From: Anaerolineales bacterium | GTDB lineage: Bacteria; Chloroflexota; Anaerolineae; Anaerolineales; UBA11858 | Reading direction: 5' to 3' | Assembly: GCA_015485245.1 (NCBI GenBank) | Contig: WFTY01000161.1 | Span: 1 to 8,175 of the forward strand | Length of the DNA: 8,175 nt | Shown here: one piece after another, positions 6,417 through 8,175 of the stretch | Layout: each line of letters starts with the position of its first letter | Numbering within the stretch: the first letter of the stretch is position 1 | Notes under the pieces: model-generated | Told to the model about the DNA's origin: nothing | Database searches by the model: none | Seen by the model: the letters and a program-made list of their open reading frames with translations, nothing else | Position numbers and translations under genes: made by a program

Positions 6417-6470
6417 GCTACCAGTTTAACATATATTCCCTGTCGCCTGAGGTGCGTCGTTCGGGCGCGG

Positions 6471-7340
6471 TCAATCTGCCGCCTGCGCGCGTTCCAGCAC
6501 GCGGCGCGCCTGCTGCACCAGAGGCATGTCAATCATGCGTCCGTCCAGGGCGAAGGCGCCCGCACCGGCAGCTTGCTGCGCTTCAAATGCCTGCACCACG
6601 CGCTGTGCCCATTTCACCTCTTCTGCCGATGGGGCGTATACCTGATGGACGACGGCGATCTGCGCCGGATGGATGAGTTGCTTGCCGGCGAAGCCCATTT
6701 CCAGCCCCTGGCGGGCCTCTCGTTCCAGGCCTTTCGCGTCACGGAAGTTGGTGTACACGATGTCTATCGCCTGCAGGCCGAAGGCGGCGGCGTAGGTCGC
6801 TACTTTGCTGCGTGCGTAGAGCACCTCGGTGTTGTGAGAGGTGCGCACCGCGCCGAGGCTGGTGGCGAAATCCTCCGCGCCGAAGATCAACGCCACCAGC
6901 CTCGGGCTGGCTTGAACGATCTCCCGCAGGTGGACCACCCCGGCGGCTGTTTCGATAATCGCCAGCAGGGAGGTGCTGCCCGCGGCGATTCCGGCGGCGC
7001 GCTCCACTTCGCTCAGTTGGGCGTCCAGCGTTCGCAGGCTTTCCGCGCTGTTCACCTTGGGGAGCACGATCCCGTCCGGGCGCAAGGGAGCCACCGTTTC
7101 CAGGTCGGCGGTATAGAGAGGTGTATCCAGGGCGTTGAGGCGCACCAGGCGTTCGCTGCGGCCAAAGTCCAGCGTTTGCAGCGCCCGCGCCACTGTCTCC
7201 CGGGCTTCGGCCTTGCGGTCGAGGGCCACGCCGTCCTCCAGATCCATGCAGACGCAGTCGGCCTCCAGTTCGCGGGCTGCTTTTTCGATCTTGCGCCAGT
7301 CTGAGCCGGGCATGTAGAGCAGCGAGCGTCGCAGGCGCAT
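6471..7340 (-). CDS. CitE-like hydroxyacyl-CoA lyase (HpcH/HpaI aldolase superfamily)
   Basis: This 289-residue protein is a TIM-barrel, metal-dependent C-C lyase of the citrate lyase beta / malyl-CoA lyase superfamily. Signatures are RRSLLYMPG (4-12), MDLEDGV (32-38), R68 (VRLNA), the Mg2+ ligands E130 (AIIET) and D157 (FGAEDF), and the CoA-binding GKQLIHPAQI (219-228). The single-domain length and absence of citrate lyase alpha/gamma genes nearby argue against true citrate lyase. Its start shares one base with the stop of the MaoC gene, so the two act together. Candidate substrates are (R)-3-hydroxy-3-methylglutaryl-CoA as for mycobacterial Rv2498c, citramalyl-CoA, or malyl-/methylmalyl-CoA. 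The carboxylase and MaoC neighbours favour the first, by inference from gene order. A 54-bp gap separates it from the kinase gene; no clear terminator is seen there. Confidence 0.88.
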   Translation of the reverse strand: MRLRRSLLYMPGSDWRKIEKAARELEADCVCMDLEDGVALDRKAEARETVARALQTLDFGRSERLVRLNALDTPLYTADLETVAPLRPDGIVLPKVNSAESLRTLDAQLSEVERAAGIAAGSTSLLAIIETAAGVVHLREIVQASPRLVALIFGAEDFATSLGAVRTSHNTEVLYARSKVATYAAAFGLQAIDIVYTNFRDAKGLEREARQGLEMGFAGKQLIHPAQIAVVHQVYAPSAEEVKWAQRVVQAFEAQQAAGAGAFALDGRMIDMPLVQQARRVLERAQAAD

Positions 7341-7801
7341 CAGGTGGTTTCCTCCGGTTTTCGCAGGAACATCACGGTGCGTTCCAGTTCTACCACCACC
7401 GTGCCATCCTGCTTGCGGCCGGTTTGACGCAGGCGCACGATGCCGACTCCGGGGCGGGATTTGGAGGGCCGCTTTTCGAGCACCTCGGTTTCAGCGTAGA
7501 TGGTGTCGCCGTGAAACACCGGCGCGGGGTGGCGCACATTTTCATAGCCCAGGTTGGCGACGATGGTGCCGTCGGTCAGCTCGTTGACGCTCAGGCCGAC
7601 CACCAGGCCGAGGGTGAAGATGCCGTTGGCGATGCGCTGGCCGAAGGGCGTTTGAGCGGCGAAATCCTCGTTGATGTGCAATGCCTGATCGTTGAGCGTG
7701 AGCGCACAAAAGAGCACGTTGTCCATTTCGGTGATCGTGCGCCCGCGGGCGTGCTTGAAAACCTGGCCGACCTCGAGTTCTTCGTAGTATTTACCGGGCA
7801 T
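7340..7801 (-). CDS. MaoC-type hot-dog enoyl-CoA hydratase
   Basis: This 153-residue single hot-dog protein should hydrate an enoyl-CoA or dehydrate a 3-hydroxyacyl-CoA. The hydratase region is ALTLNDQALHINEDFA (33-48). Aligned with (R)-hydratases of the GDxNPxH type, H42 matches the catalytic histidine, while the Asp slot holds N37, with D38 next to it. The rest is typical: PFGQRIANGIFTLGLVVGL (52-70), then HPAPVFHGDTIYAETEV (91-107). The ribosome site AAGGAG lies six bases before the ATG. The stop overlaps the CitE-like start by one base (TGATG). Relatives in leucine-type clusters (mycobacterial Rv2499c) and mesaconyl/itaconyl-CoA hydratases are plausible homologues. Substrate by inference: a branched C5-C6 enoyl-CoA supplied by the upstream carboxylase and passed to the lyase. 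Confidence 0.88.
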   Translation of the reverse strand: MPGKYYEELEVGQVFKHARGRTITEMDNVLFCALTLNDQALHINEDFAAQTPFGQRIANGIFTLGLVVGLSVNELTDGTIVANLGYENVRHPAPVFHGDTIYAETEVLEKRPSKSRPGVGIVRLRQTGRKQDGTVVVELERTVMFLRKPEETT

Positions 7802-7822
7802 AAGTTGCTCCTTGTGTTTCCA

Positions 7823-7898
7823 ACCACGGAGAGGCGGAGTCCACGGAGCATTTTGGTTGGGTTTTATAAGAACTCCGTGCTCTCTGCGTCTCTGTGGT
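7823..7898. repeat. Imperfect foldback (inverted) repeat, 26-bp arms and 24-bp loop
   Basis: The left arm 7823-7848 (ACCACGGAGAGG...CCACGGAG) and the right arm 7873-7898 (CTCCGTGC...CTCTGTGGT) are complementary at 21 of 26 positions and are separated by 24 AT-richer bases. The arms resemble the 'ACCACAGAGACACAGAG' family of intergenic repeats that I recall from many environmental bacterial genomes. It fills most of the 172-bp gap between the biotin-carboxylase gene and the MaoC gene and contains no plausible gene. In the transcript it would form a long hairpin, perhaps a processing, attenuation or stability element. No target-site duplication was recognised. Confidence 0.75.
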
Positions 7899-7973
7899 GA
7901 ATTCGCCGGGTAACTGTGTAAGCGCCATCCTCGGCTGCGATGATTTACTCACGAAACTGCGGGTGGGTGGCAG

Positions 7974-8175
7974 CTATTCCATTTCAACAAGGCGCTGATC
8001 TTTTTCCACCTGCTGGCCGGGTTCGACATGCAGGGTTTTGACGCGCCCCTCGGCGGGGGCCTGAATGCGGATTTCCATTTTCATGGCCTCGAGCAGCAGC
8101 AGCGTTTGCCCGCGGGCCACGTTCTCTCCAGCGGCCACCTGGACGGCGCGCACAGTCCCCGGCATGGGGGCGTGC
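7974..8175 (-). CDS. Acyl-CoA carboxylase alpha subunit, C-terminal biotinyl domain (cut by window end)
   Basis: Sixty-seven residues of the C terminus are visible. They form a biotin carboxyl carrier domain: HAPMPGTV at the start of the visible part, then the biotinylation motif EAMKMEI, whose lysine codon is at 8081-8079, and the second half-motif APAEGRVKTLHVEPGQQV. The reading frame stays open to the window edge, so the in-frame ATG at 8165 (inside the conserved APMPG motif) is internal, not a start. The domain carries the carboxyl group from biotin carboxylase to the carboxyltransferase. It is most likely the end of a long fused biotin carboxylase-carrier subunit of acetyl/propionyl- or 3-methylcrotonyl-CoA carboxylase. 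The MaoC and CitE-like neighbours favour methylcrotonyl-CoA (leucine breakdown), by inference. A separate small carrier protein or an oxaloacetate decarboxylase-type subunit cannot be excluded. Confidence 0.88.
   Translation of the reverse strand, partial: HAPMPGTVRAVQVAAGENVARGQTLLLLEAMKMEIRIQAPAEGRVKTLHVEPGQQVEKDQRLVEME

Noticed and set aside
6417..6470. Terminator or strong promoter between the CitE-like gene and the kinase gene.
   Set aside because: No stable stem with a U-tract was found. Only an AT-rich TATATG hexamer without a matching -35 is visible, so neither is listed as a feature.
6261..7304. A 347-codon open frame on the plus strand, spanning the kinase start and the CitE-like gene.
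   Set aside because: It crosses two clear minus-strand genes and the gap between them, and has no recognisable motif.
7974..8165. A standalone 63-residue biotinyl protein starting at the ATG at 8165.
   Set aside because: The ATG lies within the conserved APMPG motif, and the frame stays open to the window edge with matching residues, so it is the end of a longer protein.
1..8175. tRNA or rRNA genes, CRISPR arrays, insertion sequences, phage or toxin-antitoxin genes.
   Set aside because: None was seen on either strand. Nearly all sequence is accounted for by the minus-strand metabolic, regulatory and respiratory genes.

Overview
The window is a compact, moderately GC-rich bacterial segment in which every gene I can support lies on the minus strand, so transcription runs from high to low coordinates. 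I favour a Chloroflexota (Anaerolineae-like) bacterium. The reasons are the A2-type haem-copper oxidase, the double-GAF NarL-type kinase style, and a leucine/acyl-CoA module next to respiratory genes. This is recognition from memory; no search was run.

Reading in the direction of transcription, region 1 (8175 to 6471) is an acyl-CoA degradation module. It has the C-terminal biotinyl domain of an acyl-CoA carboxylase alpha subunit (cut by the window edge), a 172-bp spacer carrying an imperfect foldback repeat, a MaoC-type hot-dog enoyl-CoA hydratase, and a CitE-like (HpcH/HpaI superfamily) hydroxyacyl-CoA lyase. The last two share one base (stop/start TGATG). The order carboxylase alpha - MaoC - CitE-like recalls the mycobacterial leucine-catabolism cluster Rv2501c-Rv2499c-Rv2498c.

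Region 2 (6416 to 3902) is a two-component system. A membrane-anchored kinase with two GAF-like domains and a cysteine cluster (C176, C179, C190) overlaps by 14 bp the gene for a NarL/LuxR-type response regulator.

Region 3 (3901 to 3649) is a 253-bp regulatory gap. It holds two copies of an imperfect ~20-bp direct repeat, a -10-like TATAGT just downstream of them, and a 52-bp interrupted dyad in the presumed leader.

Region 4 (3648 to 1) is an aa3/caa3-like cytochrome c oxidase operon in the order subunit I, IV, III, II, followed by a cupredoxin-like lipoprotein cut by the window start. Subunit I keeps all six metal-ligand histidines and has the A2-type helix VI signature YSHPAVY in place of the A1 glutamate. 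It has isoleucine where the K-channel lysine is expected. Subunit II has a complete CuA site and no fused cytochrome c.

My reading is that the two-component system senses a redox, oxygen or other cytoplasmic signal and controls the oxidase operon through the direct repeats. The lipoprotein may be the oxidase's copper electron donor or a copper-site assembly factor. No RNA gene, CRISPR array, insertion sequence or phage gene was seen. Most of the window is conventional. The points most worth following are the missing K-channel lysine, the repeat pair upstream of ctaD, and the kinase cysteine cluster.
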